Shown here: positions 8,648 to 17,847 of the stretch, in pieces
Position numbering within the stretch: the first letter of the stretch is position 1
Layout of the letters: every line of letters starts with the position of its first letter
Assembly: GCA_012927625.1 (NCBI GenBank)
Contig: JABBOV010000003.1
Location: 620,001 to 684,000, forward strand
Direction of reading: 5' to 3'
DNA: 64,000 nt
From: Glaciimonas sp.
Lineage (GTDB): Bacteria; Pseudomonadota; Gammaproteobacteria; Burkholderiales; Burkholderiaceae_D
The notes under the pieces: generated by a model
The model's input: the letters and a program-made list of their open reading frames with translations, nothing else
What the model was told of the DNA's origin: nothing
Database searches by the model: none
Program-made: the position numbers and the translations under genes

Positions 8648-9184
8648 ATGAAAAACTACCTACATAGAGTATTAGGCATCTACGCCACACGGACGGCGGC
8701 CGAATCCGCATCTGCCAGACTCATTGAACGTGGCATGTTGGCGGAAAATGTGAAGATACTGGAGCCCGGCAGCTCCAGCGGAGGCGATGATGCCAAAGCC
8801 GACAGCGACGACGTCTTGAAAGAAATGCTGCGGGAAGGCGCGATTGGAACCGCAGTCGGCACGCTCGCTGGCGCGGCCGGCACCATCGCGATGGCGGCTG
8901 CGAACGTCAGCTTGTTCGTGGCGAGCCCGGTGGTCGGCGCGCTGTCGATGCTAGGCTGGGGAGCAGCCCTCGGCGGCACAGTCGGCGCGACAGTTGGTGC
9001 GAAAAGAAGCAAGGGCGAAGTTGCCGATTTGGTCAAGGATGCGTTGGCGAACAGCCATGTAGTCCTGGTCGCCCATACCGCCACCGAGGAAGAAACGTCT
9101 TACGCGCAACAGATCATCGGCGCATCAATGGCGGAGCCAACAGGCAAACCCGGTGCAGGCAGTGGCACGCCGGTCACGTCTTGA
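8648..9184 (+). CDS. Glycine-zipper membrane-associated stress-type protein
   Basis: A 178-residue protein with three parts. The N-terminal 40 residues resemble the general-stress fold found in many small proteins (GIYATRTAAESASARLIERG, where two helices track residue pairs). A central segment (about residues 67-120) is rich in Gly and Ala with GxxxG-like spacing and is probably membrane-inserted or oligomerising. A charged helix and a flexible Gly/Pro/Thr tail follow. A strong AGGAG site precedes the ATG. I recognise the architecture from proteobacterial proteins annotated as hypothetical or general stress proteins but cannot give a function. Its own promoter with a palindrome suggests regulated expression. 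Confidence 0.75.
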   Translation: MKNYLHRVLGIYATRTAAESASARLIERGMLAENVKILEPGSSSGGDDAKADSDDVLKEMLREGAIGTAVGTLAGAAGTIAMAAANVSLFVASPVVGALSMLGWGAALGGTVGATVGAKRSKGEVADLVKDALANSHVVLVAHTATEEETSYAQQIIGASMAEPTGKPGAGSGTPVTS

Positions 9185-9268
9185 GCGGCCGCCTACTCTA
9201 CACCGAAAAAATCAAAGTTTTTGGGTAATCAGAAACAGCCGCTCCCTACATTAAAATAGGAGATTAAC

Positions 9269-10339
9269 GTGACCGAACCGCGTAAAGGCCAAGCCCCGGC
9301 AGTGCTTAAAAGAGATGAATTTCACCTCGAATTCCGACGCTCTTTTGTGGACCCCACGTTTGATGCGGTGCAGTCGGAAATCGCTAAAATTGAACAGGTG
9401 GCCTGGGAAAATTACATCAACGGTAACAAAACACCCATCACTGCAAAGGCGGGACCGGAATTTGCCGACCCTGATTATGATATGTCGGTGGAATGGAAGG
9501 CTACCCGCGATATATTGATTGCGGCGGAAGCCCGGCAAAAAGATCCTGCCACCAAATCCAGGGTCTTGTTGATTTGCGGCTCGGCACGCAATGACGGCAG
9601 CTGTCCCGGCGAAATTTCCAAAACTTTCCGCATGATTAAATTCGCTGCGGAAACGCTGGAAGCCAGCGATGTAGAAGTCGATCTGCTGGACCTCAGCCAG
9701 CTCATTTCATCCTACGACAAGCATATTTACCCTTGCAAAGGCTGTGTCTCCACTGCGATGCCGCTCTGTCACTGGCCTTGCAGTTGCTACCCCAATCACG
9801 GCCAACGCCAGACCAATGACTGGATGGCCGAAATTTATGAAAAATGGGTTTCGGCGCACGCGGTCATCATCATGACGCCGGTCTACTGGTACCAGACACC
9901 GGCAGTCTTGAAACAGATGATAGACCGGCTGGTGTGTGCCGATGGCGGCAATCCCGATCCGACCACTACCTCGGGCAAAAACGCGAAGAAAGCCAAGGAA
10001 TTGGAACTCAAAGGTTGGCCGTACCCCAAACATCTGGCTGGCCGCGCCTATGGCTTGGTAGTACATGGCGATGTCGCCGGCATAGAAGGTGTACGCCGGG
10101 GATTGTCGGATTGGCTGGACTGGATGGGTTTGATTGATGCCGGCGCATTATCACGGCTGGATCGGTTTGTCGGCTATTACGAATCCTATGCGGAAAGCCA
10201 CGAAGCCCTGGATCGCGACCTGGCGATGCAGCAGGAAGTGCGCAATGTTGCCAGCGCCGTGGTGAATGCGGTGGCCGAAATAAGAGCAGGAACTCTCTCG
10301 ACGCCAGACGCTGATTTGGATCGACCAAGACCGAAATAA
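9269..10339 (+). CDS. Flavodoxin-fold NAD(P)H-dependent FMN reductase-like protein
   Basis: A 356-residue protein. The central part (about residues 95-260) is a flavodoxin-like/NADPH-dependent FMN reductase domain: beta strand plus phosphate loop RVLLICGSARNDGSCPGEIS, then IIMTPVYWYQTPAVLKQMID, the usual flavin-edge motif. A cysteine-rich insert (YPCKGCVSTAMPLCHWPCSC) lies between them. The first 95 residues are an extra region not part of the standard domain. GTG at 9269 is the start, with TAGGAGAT upstream. It likely transfers electrons from NAD(P)H through FMN; the substrate is unknown. It converges on fadD across a strong palindrome. Confidence 0.8.
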   Translation: MTEPRKGQAPAVLKRDEFHLEFRRSFVDPTFDAVQSEIAKIEQVAWENYINGNKTPITAKAGPEFADPDYDMSVEWKATRDILIAAEARQKDPATKSRVLLICGSARNDGSCPGEISKTFRMIKFAAETLEASDVEVDLLDLSQLISSYDKHIYPCKGCVSTAMPLCHWPCSCYPNHGQRQTNDWMAEIYEKWVSAHAVIIMTPVYWYQTPAVLKQMIDRLVCADGGNPDPTTTSGKNAKKAKELELKGWPYPKHLAGRAYGLVVHGDVAGIEGVRRGLSDWLDWMGLIDAGALSRLDRFVGYYESYAESHEALDRDLAMQQEVRNVASAVVNAVAEIRAGTLSTPDADLDRPRPK

Positions 10340-10350
10340 ACCGAATTACC

Positions 10351-10406
10351 AGTAGCGCAGGCCTCCGTGCCTGCGGCCCGGTGCAGGCACGGAGGCCTGC
10401 GCTACT
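10351..10406. repeat. Perfect 24-bp palindrome, family C
   Basis: The arms at 10351-10374 and 10383-10406 are exact reverse complements with an 8-base loop. The left arm begins AGTAGCGCAGGCCTCC. It lies between two convergent genes and may also end transcription in both directions. A related copy is at 54359-54382 (GCAGGCCTC, two changes in 18). Confidence 0.85.
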
Positions 10407-10429
10407 TAAGTACTCAAGTGCGTCGTGGC

Positions 10430-12112
10430 TCAGGCGGCTTTCTTCTCGTCGCGCAGCTGACGCCGCAGGATTTTACCGACGTTAGTCTTGGGTAGTTCGG
10501 CGCGGAACTCGATATATTTCGGCCGCTTGTAACCAGTCAACCGTTCCTTGCAGAAGTGCTGCAAGTCTTCGACCGTCAGCGCCGGGTCCTTGCGCACCAC
10601 AAACAGTTTCACCGCTTCGCCCGAATGTTCATCCGGCACCCCGATGCAGGCACACTCCATCACGCCTGGGTGTTCGGCGACCACACCTTCAATCTCGGTC
10701 GGATAGACATTAAAGCCGGACACCAAAATCATGTCTTTTTTACGATCGACGATACGGGTAAAACCGCGCTCGTCCATGACGCCAATATCGCCCGACTTGA
10801 AGAACCCGTCCGGCGTCATCGCGCGCGCCGTTTCTTCAGGACTCTGCCAATAGCCGACCATCACTTGCGGGCCCCGGATCGCGATCTCTCCACTCTGGCC
10901 CAATGGCACCGGCTGGCCGTCGTCATCAAGAATGGCAATTTCCGTGGACGGAATAGGCACGCCAATAGTGCCGGAAAATTCGGTGCTGTCGGCCGGATTG
11001 GCGGTGGCTACCGGCGAGGTCTCGGACAGACCGTAACCTTCGGTAATCGGGCAACCGGTTATCTGGAACCATTTATCGGCGACAACTTGCTGCACCGCCA
11101 TGCCGCCGCCGTTGGATATCTTGAGACCGGAAAAATCGAGCTTATCAAATCCAGGGGTGTTTATCAGGGCATTGAACAGCGTATTGACGGCTGGGAAAAT
11201 ATTGAACTTGTATTTCGACAGTTCCTTGACGAAACCGGCAAAGTCACGCGGATTCGGCACCAAAATATTGAGTGCGCCAATCCGGGTGCCGAGCAGACCG
11301 CAAATCGTTAGCGCAAAGATGTGGTACAGCGGCAGCGCGCACACCATCGTCAATTGATCAACACGCGGCTCTTTTATTAGAGCCGGCTGCAGCCATGCCT
11401 CGTTTTGCAGCACGTTGGCGATCACGTTGCGATGCGACAGCATCGCACCTTTGGATAGGCCGGTGGTGCCACCGGTATATTGCAGGAATGCGATATCGTC
11501 GTGATTAAGCTCGACCGGGCGCAAACTCAGGCTGGCGGCGTCCGACAACATCCGGTTGAAGCGGATCGCGTTCGGCAAGCTGTACTCCGGCACCATTTTT
11601 TTTACATTGCGTACTACGAAATTAACAATGGCGCCTTTCATGCCGCCCAACAGATCGCCCATGCTGGCTACCACCACATGCTTGATACTGGTTTTAGCGA
11701 TCACTTGTTCTAGCGTAGTGGCGAAATTTTCCAAGATGATGATGGCTTCGGCTCCGCTATCCTTGAGCTGATGTTCCAGTTCACGCGGGGTGTATAGCGG
11801 GTTGACGTTGACCACCGTATAGCCTGCCCGCAAGATAGCTGCAACCGCAACCGGATACTGCAGCACATTTGGCATCATGATGGCAACCCGAGCGCCTTTT
11901 GCCAGGCCGAGGCCTTGCAACCAGGCGCCGAATCTTCTGGAAAGCGCGTCCACTTCACCATAAGTGAGGAATTTATCCATGCAGACAAAAGCATTGCGCG
12001 CTGCATATTTATGAAATGCCTCGTCGAATAAATGCGCTAGCGATCGATATTGCGTGAAATCGATTTCGCTAGGTACGCCTGCCGGATAGTTTTGCAGCCA
12101 GATTTTATCCAC
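10430..12112 (-). CDS. fadD: Long-chain fatty acid-CoA ligase FadD
   Basis: Activates fatty acids to acyl-CoA through an acyl-AMP intermediate, the entry to beta-oxidation, at the inner face of the membrane. 560 residues from the GTG at 12112, which places the N-terminus (VDKIWLQNYPAGVPSEID) in register with E. coli FadD (561 residues); AAGGGA precedes it. The frame extends upstream to 12163 but that part has no counterpart. Diagnostic motifs are YTGGTTGLSKGAMLSH (P-loop), EGYGLSETSPVA and the C-terminal SGFNVYPTEIEGV, followed by the catalytic lysine region LPKTNVGKILRRQLRD. It is transcribed alone. Confidence 0.93.
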   Translation of the reverse strand: MDKIWLQNYPAGVPSEIDFTQYRSLAHLFDEAFHKYAARNAFVCMDKFLTYGEVDALSRRFGAWLQGLGLAKGARVAIMMPNVLQYPVAVAAILRAGYTVVNVNPLYTPRELEHQLKDSGAEAIIILENFATTLEQVIAKTSIKHVVVASMGDLLGGMKGAIVNFVVRNVKKMVPEYSLPNAIRFNRMLSDAASLSLRPVELNHDDIAFLQYTGGTTGLSKGAMLSHRNVIANVLQNEAWLQPALIKEPRVDQLTMVCALPLYHIFALTICGLLGTRIGALNILVPNPRDFAGFVKELSKYKFNIFPAVNTLFNALINTPGFDKLDFSGLKISNGGGMAVQQVVADKWFQITGCPITEGYGLSETSPVATANPADSTEFSGTIGVPIPSTEIAILDDDGQPVPLGQSGEIAIRGPQVMVGYWQSPEETARAMTPDGFFKSGDIGVMDERGFTRIVDRKKDMILVSGFNVYPTEIEGVVAEHPGVMECACIGVPDEHSGEAVKLFVVRKDPALTVEDLQHFCKERLTGYKRPKYIEFRAELPKTNVGKILRRQLRDEKKAA

Positions 12113-12306
12113 GATAAATCCCTTGTCTCGATGGTAGTTGTCAGAATCCGTAAAAAAACGCACGGTTGTTTCTTTTTATTTTGCAATCCTATCGGTCGCG
12201 ACGTGCCAGCGCAAGCCCTTTGCACGATTAGAGAGTAACTTCTCTACCCGCTGAATGCGCTGCAATGCAACAGGCGGAGTTAAAAATCGCCGCTACACGC
12301 CGGCCC

Positions 12307-13440
12307 TCAACACGTTGGCGACAGATCCGTTTTCACATTATTTTTTGGCAATAATGGATCACCAACGCAGGCAACGGTCTGGGCTCCGGCAAATTCCAGC
12401 AAGCGCCGGTGGCGCTCCTCTTTGTCAAGATTGGCCAAGGCTTTGACGTCCGCATAGAAACGATCGAAACGCTGGTCTTTTAGTAGCAAAGCGCGGAATG
12501 CCGGCACTAAATCATGATAGGTCGCCAGCGCCGCCAGATGGGCGTTCGACAGCGGTTCGGCAAACCAACGGTCGTAGCCGGCATAACCGCCCCACGATTG
12601 TTTCAGGGTCTGGTATTCCTGCTGCAAATCCTGGAAAATTTCAGCTTTGCGCAGCAGTTTTTCCGCATCGAGGATTTTGCTGGCATAGTTGGCTTCCAAC
12701 TGCCGTCGATGCCGCAACAGCAGTGCCAAAAAATCCTGCTTGCGCCCCGCATACACCAGATACGATTGGCGTATCTGCGCGTCGCCATACACATCCAGCC
12801 AGCGCAGCAAACCAGCCTGCTCCACCGTGGTCGCAAATGATTCATTGAACGCCGAATCGCCCGGCGCATACACTACCTGATGCGCCAGTTCGTGGAAAAT
12901 CAGCCGCGCCAGTTCGGCATCAGGATAGTGGATGAAAGTGGAAATCACGGGGTCTTTGAACCAGCCCAGCGTAGAGTAGGCCGGCACGCCTGCAACCTGT
13001 ACGTCATAGCCCTCGGTGCGTAGTTCCAGCGCCTCGGCCTCGGCTTGTTCCTGTTGGTAATAGCCGCGATAACTGACGCAGCCAGCCACTGGAAAACACC
13101 ATTGTTTCGGCTTCAACGACAAAGCTGGGGTGGCGATTACGTTCCACAACACGAATGGCCGCCGCAGCACAGCATACGTGGTGTAACTAGCGTTATCCGG
13201 CAGCGCCAGTTCGCGCACAGCAAAAGCGCGGATGGTCTGGGTGGTGGCTAGTTTGCTCTTCAAACTCAATTTGACTTGCGGGTCGGCCAGCCAATCGTCG
13301 ATCGGCCGCGCTGCAGACAACAGCGCAGATTGCCCATGTGCGGCTTGCACCATATAACCCAATTCGGCACAGCCGCACAGTAACCCGCTCAGGCCGGCCA
13401 AAGCGGCCATGCGCCAAGGCATTTTCATGCAGGTTTTCAT
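12307..13440 (-). CDS. Putative aminopeptidase lipoprotein (HEXXH zinc protease)
   Basis: A 377-residue predicted metallopeptidase of the uncharacterised bacterial aminopeptidase family (COG4324-type). A lipoprotein signal with lipobox LLCGC ends at Cys24, so it is expected to be lipid-anchored in the envelope. The zinc site is HELAH (His183, Glu184, His187) with Glu200 in DSAFNESFATTVEQ as the probable third ligand. It begins 7 bases after the stop of the molybdopterin enzyme; the GAAGGTG that encodes the last codons of that gene can serve as its ribosome site, so the two are likely coupled, although no functional link is obvious. Confidence 0.82.
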   Translation of the reverse strand: MKTCMKMPWRMAALAGLSGLLCGCAELGYMVQAAHGQSALLSAARPIDDWLADPQVKLSLKSKLATTQTIRAFAVRELALPDNASYTTYAVLRRPFVLWNVIATPALSLKPKQWCFPVAGCVSYRGYYQQEQAEAEALELRTEGYDVQVAGVPAYSTLGWFKDPVISTFIHYPDAELARLIFHELAHQVVYAPGDSAFNESFATTVEQAGLLRWLDVYGDAQIRQSYLVYAGRKQDFLALLLRHRRQLEANYASKILDAEKLLRKAEIFQDLQQEYQTLKQSWGGYAGYDRWFAEPLSNAHLAALATYHDLVPAFRALLLKDQRFDRFYADVKALANLDKEERHRRLLEFAGAQTVACVGDPLLPKNNVKTDLSPTC

Positions 13441-13447
13441 ACGGGTT

Positions 13448-15532
13448 TCACACCTTCTCTACTTCGACCAGAACGTCATAAAAAGTCGGCCCGCGCCCCA
13501 TGTCGGTCAGGCGCTGACTGGTAAGCTGATTCGCGTTTTTGCCGTCAGCGGCGTATTTTTTCCACCAGACCGATAGTCCGACCACCAGCCCGGGGCGCGC
13601 CTTGTCGGTGATCCGCACCCGGCACACGAAACTGCCACGGTCGTTGAAGATGCGCACTCTGTCGTCTTGCGCAATGCTGCGCGCGGCGGCGTCGGCTGGA
13701 TGCATATCCAGATGCGGCTCGCCTTCGGTAGCGCGCAGGCTTTGCACGTTGACGAAGGTGGAATTGAGGAAATTGCGGGCCGGCGGCGAGATCATCGCCA
13801 GCGGATAATGGGCAGCCAGTTCCGGGTTGCTGGCCACCGATTCATGCGGTGCGGTATACGCCGGCAGCGGGTCGAAGCCGGCATCGGCCATCGGCTGCGA
13901 ATACAATGCGCATTTACCGGATACAGTCGGAAAGCCGCCGTGAGCGAACGGCGCATTCGGCATCACCATTTTTTGCCAGCCTCGCTGCTTGAGTTGATCC
14001 CAGTAAGGGCCGGCGACACGCGCATCGTCAGTGCGAAATGCCTGCGCAGCGATGGCGTCGTCGCTGTCCTGAAAGCAAGGCTCGACAAAACCCATGCGCG
14101 CTGCCAGCATACGAAAAATTTCGGTATTCGGTTTCGCCTGACCCAGCGGGGCAATCGCCGGATTGTTCGCCATCATGTACAAATGGCCGTACGTCGAATG
14201 GATATCGACATGCTCCAGCTGCGTAGTAGCAGGCAACAAAATGTCGGCGTAATCGGCAGTGTCGGTCTGGAAATGCTCCAGCACCACGGTAAACAAGTCT
14301 TCCCGCGCAAAGCCCTGCGCCACCTTGTCGGACTCCGGCGCGACCGCCACCGGGTTCGAGTTATACACGATCAGCGCTTCAATTTTAGGGCCGAATTCCG
14401 GGCTTGCAGCGCGTAATAAATCGTCGCCAATAGTAACCATGTTAATGCTGCGCGGCGTGCGCCCGGCCAGCAAGTCGGGCCGCTCCAGCGTCGCACGATC
14501 TTTCGGGAAGGCATCCGATGACGATAGCAAAATCCCACCGGCAGCATGCCGCCAGGAACCTACCAACGCCGGCAGACACGCAACGTTACGCACCGCCATG
14601 CCGCCACCGTGGGTGCGCTGCACACCGTAATTAATTCGAATCAAAGTTGCTTCGCCACGTTGCGCGGTAGCGCCGTAATCACGCGCCAATTGCAGCACTT
14701 CATCGACGCTGATGCCGCAAGTGGCAGCCACCCGTTGCGGCGGCCACTCGGCCACCCGTACACGGAGTTGTTCGAAGCCTTCAGTATAGCGATCCAGGTA
14801 ATCCTGATCCACCAGGTTCTCGGCAATCAGCACATGCATCAGGCCGAGCGCCAGCGCGGCATCGGTGCCGGGCAGCAACGCAATATGCTGATGGCATTTT
14901 TCCGCCGTCAGCGAGCGGTACGGATCAATCGCGATCAATTTAGCGCCGTTGCGCTTGGCCTGTTGCGCCCACATCCAGAAATGCAGGTTGGAAGCAATCG
15001 GATTGCCGCCCCAGATCAGGATCAATTTGGCATGTTCGGTCTGCTCGACATCGGTGCCGATTCGCGCCCCAATCGTATATTTATAGCCCTCGCCGCCAGC
15101 GGTGGAACAAATGGTGCGTTCCAGCCGGGACGCGCCGAGCTTGTGAAAGAATCGCATCGCCATCGATTCGCCCTGTACCAAACCCATGGTGCCGGCATAG
15201 CTGTACGGCAGGATTGCTTGTGCGGCATCACCGCCGCGCGCACTGATGCTATGCAGACGTAATGCGATGGTTGTTATTGCCTCATCCCAACTGATCGGCG
15301 CGAACTTGCCTTCGCCTTTTTTGCCTATGCGTTTCATCGGCGACAACAGCCGGCTCTTATGATATGTGCGCTCAGCATACCGCGCTACTTTGGTGCACAG
15401 TACGCCGGCTGTAGTCGGATGGTCCGGGTCGCCGCGCACCTCAGTGGCCACGCCATCCTGGACGGTCACCAGCAGCGCGCAGGTGTCGGGGCAATCATGC
15501 GGACAGACCGCACGGATGATCGAAGTTGCCAT
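13448..15532 (-). CDS. Molybdopterin-dependent oxidoreductase with N-terminal Fe4S4 site
   Basis: A 694-residue DMSO-reductase-family catalytic subunit. The start at 15532 (MATSIIRAVCPHDCPDTC) is chosen because the cysteine cluster (Cys10, Cys14, Cys18 and Cys46 in GVLCTKVARY) begins the fold directly; the longer frame to 15607 adds unrelated residues. The N-terminal Fe4S4 domain is followed by molybdopterin-binding stretches (LILIWGGNPIASNLHFWMW, IDPYRSLTAEK) and a C-terminal molydopterin dinucleotide-binding domain (LNSTFVNVQSL region). There is no twin-arginine signal and no adjacent iron-sulfur or membrane subunit gene, so it is a lone cytoplasmic enzyme of unknown substrate. It is divergent from the M20 hydrolase gene. 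Confidence 0.88.
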   Translation of the reverse strand: MATSIIRAVCPHDCPDTCALLVTVQDGVATEVRGDPDHPTTAGVLCTKVARYAERTYHKSRLLSPMKRIGKKGEGKFAPISWDEAITTIALRLHSISARGGDAAQAILPYSYAGTMGLVQGESMAMRFFHKLGASRLERTICSTAGGEGYKYTIGARIGTDVEQTEHAKLILIWGGNPIASNLHFWMWAQQAKRNGAKLIAIDPYRSLTAEKCHQHIALLPGTDAALALGLMHVLIAENLVDQDYLDRYTEGFEQLRVRVAEWPPQRVAATCGISVDEVLQLARDYGATAQRGEATLIRINYGVQRTHGGGMAVRNVACLPALVGSWRHAAGGILLSSSDAFPKDRATLERPDLLAGRTPRSINMVTIGDDLLRAASPEFGPKIEALIVYNSNPVAVAPESDKVAQGFAREDLFTVVLEHFQTDTADYADILLPATTQLEHVDIHSTYGHLYMMANNPAIAPLGQAKPNTEIFRMLAARMGFVEPCFQDSDDAIAAQAFRTDDARVAGPYWDQLKQRGWQKMVMPNAPFAHGGFPTVSGKCALYSQPMADAGFDPLPAYTAPHESVASNPELAAHYPLAMISPPARNFLNSTFVNVQSLRATEGEPHLDMHPADAAARSIAQDDRVRIFNDRGSFVCRVRITDKARPGLVVGLSVWWKKYAADGKNANQLTSQRLTDMGRGPTFYDVLVEVEKV

Positions 15533-15719
15533 CTGATTTTCGCTTTTCTTTGTAAAATTTCTATCCTGAACTGTAATCCAAATAAGCCGAAGCAGCGTCC
15601 GACCCAACGCCGCTATCCGTGGGCGCGCTCGGTTTACACGCGCTTTACCGATGGAGTTACCATGACCATGCGTATCGCCAGTTTTGCCGGCGGCAACAGA
15701 AAAAAATTAGGAGAACAGC

Positions 15720-16925
15720 ATGCAATTACTTGATCCGATCATGCAGTTTCAGGCTGAACTGCAACAGATCCGGCGCGACATCCACGCCCACCCCGAACTC
15801 TGCTACGAAGAGCAGCGCACCGCAGACGTAGTGGCGGCCAAACTCACCGAATGGGGCATTCCGATCCTGCTTGGCATGGGCGGCACCGGCGTGGTCGGCA
15901 TCATCAAGAACGGCAATAGCAAGCGCGCAATCGGCTTGCGGGCCGACATGGATGCGTTGCCGATGCAGGAAATCAATACTTTCGCGCACACTTCCCGCAA
16001 TGACGGCAAGATGCACGCCTGCGGCCATGACGGCCATACCGCGATGCTGCTGGGGGCCGCCCATTATTTGTCAAAACAGCGTGACTTCGACGGCACCGTT
16101 TACCTAATTTTTCAGCCGGCCGAGGAAGGCGGCGGCGGTGCGCGCAAGATGATGGAAGACGGCCTGTTCGCGCAATGTCCGATGGATGCGGTGTACGGCA
16201 TGCATAACTGGCCCGGTATGGAATTCGGCAGTTTCGGCGTCACGCCAGGGCCGATGATGGCGTCCAGCAACGAGTTCGAAGTGATCGTCAGCGGCAAAGG
16301 CGGCCATGCGGCGCAACCGCACAAAGGCATCGATCCAATCATGGTAGCGGTGCAGATTGCGCAAAGCTGGCAAACCATCATCAGCCGCAACAAAAATCCG
16401 AACGATGCCGCGGTGCTGTCGATTACGCAAATCCACGCCGGCAGCGCCACCAACGTAATTCCCGATCACGCTACCTTGATCGGCACCGTGCGCACCTTCA
16501 GCCTCGAAGTACTGGATCTGATCGAACAACGCATGCGCGAGATTGCGCAGCACACCGCCAGCGCTTTCGACGCCGAGGTGCAATTCGCGTTTAATCGCAA
16601 TTACCCGCCGCTGATCAACCATCCGCAGCAAACCGCTGAGGCAGTGGCCGTGATGCAATCCATCGTTGGGGCACAGCGCGTCAATGCACAGGTTGAGCCG
16701 ACCATGAGCGCCGAAGATTTCGCCTTCATGCTGCAGGAAAAGCCGGGTTGCTATGTGTTCATCGGTAATGGCGACGGCGATCATCGCAGTAGCGGACACG
16801 GGCTTGGGCCGTGCAATTTGCACAACCCAAGCTACGACTTCAACGATGCGCTGCTGCCGATTGGAGCCACCTACTGGGTCAAGCTTGCACAAGCACTGCT
16901 GGCCCGGCAAGATATGGAGAAATAA
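15720..16925 (+). CDS. M20 family amidohydrolase (hippurate hydrolase-like)
   Basis: A 401-residue zinc-dependent amidohydrolase of peptidase family M20D. Metal-binding motifs are HACGHDGHTAMLLGAA (near residue 100) and QPAEEGGGGA with the catalytic glutamate pair; a dimerisation lid domain occupies the middle (SGKGGHAAQPHKG). The family removes acyl groups from amino acids, for example hippurate, N-acetyl amino acids or indole-acetyl conjugates; the substrate here is not known. A clear AGGAGA site precedes the ATG. A 23-codon frame, 15662-15733, overlaps the start and could be a leader peptide, but I do not call it a gene. Confidence 0.9.
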   Translation: MQLLDPIMQFQAELQQIRRDIHAHPELCYEEQRTADVVAAKLTEWGIPILLGMGGTGVVGIIKNGNSKRAIGLRADMDALPMQEINTFAHTSRNDGKMHACGHDGHTAMLLGAAHYLSKQRDFDGTVYLIFQPAEEGGGGARKMMEDGLFAQCPMDAVYGMHNWPGMEFGSFGVTPGPMMASSNEFEVIVSGKGGHAAQPHKGIDPIMVAVQIAQSWQTIISRNKNPNDAAVLSITQIHAGSATNVIPDHATLIGTVRTFSLEVLDLIEQRMREIAQHTASAFDAEVQFAFNRNYPPLINHPQQTAEAVAVMQSIVGAQRVNAQVEPTMSAEDFAFMLQEKPGCYVFIGNGDGDHRSSGHGLGPCNLHNPSYDFNDALLPIGATYWVKLAQALLARQDMEK

Positions 16926-16940
16926 TTCATACTAACCACG

Positions 16941-16998
16941 GTATATTTCATGCTACTTTATTCATATGCGGAGATACACCATAAAATCGATATACTCC
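16941..16998 (-). repeat. GCATAT-core intergenic element, copy 2
   Basis: On the minus strand: GGAGTAT, 22 nt, GCATAT, 19 nt, ATAC. It starts 15 bases after the M20 hydrolase stop. The core is preceded by TCTCC. Confidence 0.75.
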
Positions 16999-17215
16999 AC
17001 TAATTAATTTCAATGAATGCGGTGTATAACAACAAACTCGGCCATGAACAGCCATGAAGGGCCTGACAACAACGTGACAGATAAAGCGATGGAATAACAG
17101 GACGGCTAATCGCGGCCGGCTCCGTTACAAAAACACGATCACAGACCCATAATCCAATAACGGTGGCACAATCTTGCACCGAATCAATCATTTTTCCCGA
17201 TAACTGAAAGTTGCC

Positions 17216-17770
17216 ATGACTTTACCCCTTAAGCAAATCGCCATCAAAGCTCTTTGCGCAAGCATCGCCATTCTTGGTGTGCAGACCAGCAGCCAGGCGG
17301 CCGATTCTGTCTCCGTCGAAGCGGCCACCGGCAACAAGACGCAGATGGTTCGTCTCGGTGCCCAGTGGAATTGGGCTGACAAATGGTGGCAATCCAACAA
17401 CACTCATATTGGCGGTTATTGGGATCTGACACTGGCACAATGGCGCGGCACGCAATATCGCAATCAGCCGGATAACATTCAGAATATTACCGACATCGGG
17501 ATTACACCCGTTTTTCGCTTCCAGCGCGATAACAAAATCGGGCCTTATGCAGAAGCAGGTATTGGCGCCCACCTGTTATCCCATGTATATGACAACAACG
17601 GCCGCGCTTTCTCGACCGCTTTCCAGTTCGGAGACCACATCGGAATAGGCTATGTATTTGCCAACAAAATTGATCTCGGCCTGAAAATCCAGCATTTCTC
17701 CAATGGTGGGATCAAGCACCCGAACAGCGGCGCAAATTTTGCCGTTTTAAGCGCAAAATTGATATTTTGA
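17216..17770 (+). CDS. pagL: Outer-membrane lipid A 3-O-deacylase PagL
   Basis: Removes the ester-linked acyl chain at position 3 of lipid A in the outer membrane. 184 residues with a signal peptide of about 28 residues ending SSQA, then an eight-stranded beta-barrel ending in phenylalanine (LSAKLIF), as outer-membrane proteins do. The PagL signature HFSNGGIKHPNSG lies near the C-terminus, with the probable catalytic His160 and Ser162. It is convergent with waaA and waaC, which build the inner core of the same molecule. Confidence 0.92.
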   Translation: MTLPLKQIAIKALCASIAILGVQTSSQAADSVSVEAATGNKTQMVRLGAQWNWADKWWQSNNTHIGGYWDLTLAQWRGTQYRNQPDNIQNITDIGITPVFRFQRDNKIGPYAEAGIGAHLLSHVYDNNGRAFSTAFQFGDHIGIGYVFANKIDLGLKIQHFSNGGIKHPNSGANFAVLSAKLIF

Positions 17771-17778
17771 TGAGGGTG

Positions 17779-17820
17779 CGTAGGTCGGGTTGGCGGCTTC
17801 ATCGCGTAACCCGACCTGCG
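17779..17820. repeat. Family-B REP-like palindrome between pagL and waaA
   Basis: CGTAGGTCGGGTT (17779-17791) pairs with AACCCGACCTGCG (17808-17820) with one mismatch. It lies between two convergent genes, 8 bases past pagL, and may also act as a two-way terminator. Confidence 0.75.
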
Positions 17821-17847
17821 ATGCTGACTGCGATTTATGCTGCAGTA

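Noticed and set aside
15662-15733. 23-codon frame overlapping the start of the M20 hydrolase gene
   Set aside because: No ribosome site and no rare-codon or hairpin arrangement of an attenuator.
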